NCBI GenBank assembly: GCA_016789245.1
Contig: JAEURM010000119.1
Location: 1 to 6,325, forward strand
Direction: 5' to 3'
Origin: Anaerolineales bacterium
GTDB lineage: Bacteria > Chloroflexota > Anaerolineae > Anaerolineales > UBA6663
Length of the DNA: 6,325 bases
Shown: in pieces, positions 5,934-6,325 of the stretch
How positions within the stretch are numbered: position 1 is the stretch's first letter
Layout of the letters: each line of letters opens with the position of its first letter
The notes under the pieces: generated by a model
The model's input: only the letters and a program-made list of their open reading frames with translations
What the model was told of the DNA's origin: nothing
Database searches by the model: none
Position numbers and translations under genes: made by a program

Positions 5934-6248
5934 ATGAACAAACTCCAACAACTCTTGGCTTCCCGCTCTGGCCCCATCATAGCGGATGGGGCGATGGGCA
6001 CGCAGTTGTTTGCGGCGGGCTTGCAATTTGGTGACCCGCCCGAAACTTGGAACATCATCCACCCGGAAGTTATTCGTGGGATTCAACGCCGCTACATTGA
6101 AGCCGGCGCGGATATCATCCTCACCAACACGTTTGGCGGCACACGTTTCCGGTTGGCCATGCACAATTTGCAGAGCCGCGTGGCCGAACTGAACCGCCAC
6201 TTCCCGACCCGCGCACCGCGTTCCGGCTTCGTGCCGCTGCTGTCATGA
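5934..6248 (+). CDS. Homocysteine S-methyltransferase, 5' fragment; chimeric 3' end
   Basis: Residues 1-88 match the N-terminus of the homocysteine S-methyltransferase domain, which transfers a methyl group to homocysteine to give methionine. Seen are IIADGAMGTQLFAAGL (15-30), the conserved DGAMGT loop, PPETWNIIHPEVI near 35-47, EAGADIILTNTFGGTRFRL (56-74) and RVAELNR (82-88). The GGTRFRL version and the -RVAELNR end resemble betaine-type (BmtB-like) members more than typical MetH; bifunctional methyltransferase/MTHFR proteins also start this way. A full domain is about 300 residues. Here the match ends at Arg88 (6197), followed by 16 unrelated codons of high GC and a TGA. The zinc-binding cysteines, which lie near the C-terminus of the domain, are missing, so the product as written would be inactive. 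The start at 5934 is chosen over ATG 5844 because the latter lies inside the corrinoid gene and adds non-homologous residues. No Shine-Dalgarno is seen (GTAAATTTT before ATG). Confidence 0.82.
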   Translation: MNKLQQLLASRSGPIIADGAMGTQLFAAGLQFGDPPETWNIIHPEVIRGIQRRYIEAGADIILTNTFGGTRFRLAMHNLQSRVAELNRHFPTRAPRSGFVPLLS

Positions 6249-6325
6249 GCAGCCCGGCGCCGCGCCACCACCTGGCGCGCGCGGTCCTGTCGGGCGCGGG
6301 CCTGCCCGACGACCGGCAAGCCCGC
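6198..6325. other. Abrupt high-GC segment, foreign to the rest of the window
   Basis: 100 of 128 bases are G or C (78%), well above the genes to its left. It has strongly GC-ending codons: 26 of 27 third positions in the small downstream frame, and 13 of 16 in the codons before the TGA. The homology of the methyltransferase stops at the same place. It is probably DNA from another genome or another locus, joined near 6180-6200. Confidence 0.75.
6245..6325 (+). CDS. Start of an unidentified protein, cut by the right edge
   Basis: The frame opens with ATG at 6245, overlapping the preceding TGA as ATGA, a common translational-coupling layout in high-GC genomes. It stays open to the edge for 27 codons (MSSPAPRHHLARAVLSGAG...). 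26 of 27 third positions are G or C, as expected for real coding sequence in a high-GC bacterium such as an actinobacterium or proteobacterium. I do not recognise the family. It is not part of the B12 module. Confidence 0.45.
   Translation, partial: MSSPAPRHHLARAVLSGAGLPDDRQAR

Noticed and set aside
4787..6058. Long open frame on the minus strand (423 codons).
   Set aside because: It runs antisense to three clear + strand genes and through both intergenic hairpins, and its translation (His/Phe/Cys-rich) resembles no family. It is a by-product of codon bias on the other strand.

Overview
This window is a fragment of a bacterial genome of moderate GC. It carries a vitamin B12-dependent methyl-transfer module, a PucR-type regulator upstream, and a broken peptidase/esterase-type gene at the left end. 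All genes read on the + strand. Gene content and the style of the short intergenic repeats fit a Chloroflexota (Anaerolineae/Caldilineae-like) genome. That is an inference from general resemblance; there is no marker gene in the window.

Layout. (1) Positions 3-1157 are one open frame that enters from the left edge. Its first ~40 codons look like a DUF4258-type protein. From a Gly-Arg-Trp-Val at 120-131 onward it is the C-terminal (PepX_C-like) half of a CocE/NonD hydrolase, with no catalytic domain. (2) 1219-2847 encodes a complete 542-residue PucR-family regulator. (3) 2848-3063 is a 216-bp non-coding spacer with small hairpins, a degenerate CTTYGNG repeat and a possible promoter. (4) 3064-5109 encodes a RACo-like corrinoid-protein activator (N-terminal 2Fe-2S ferredoxin plus ASKHA ATPase). 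(5) 5192-5875 encodes a complete methyl-accepting corrinoid protein. (6) 5934-6197 is the first 88 codons of a homocysteine S-methyltransferase. After that the sequence switches abruptly to 78% GC DNA containing the start of an unrelated gene (6245 to the edge).

How the genes work together. The corrinoid protein would carry a methyl group on cobalt. The homocysteine S-methyltransferase would pass it to homocysteine to make methionine. The RACo-like protein would re-reduce cobalamin that had oxidised to Co(II). This looks like a disassembled methionine synthase or betaine-type methyltransferase system that uses RACo activation instead of the SAM-dependent MetH activation domain. The component that loads the methyl group is not in the window, so the methyl donor is unknown.

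Most unusual. Four places carry degenerate tandem repeats with a strict 7-base period. Three of these lie in intergenic gaps just before a start codon, where they are arranged as inverted repeats able to form hairpins. The fourth lies inside the hydrolase coding region, in frame. Both window ends also carry a probable in-frame chimeric junction (near 120-131 and near 6180-6200), so neither end should be read as an intact gene without checking the assembly.
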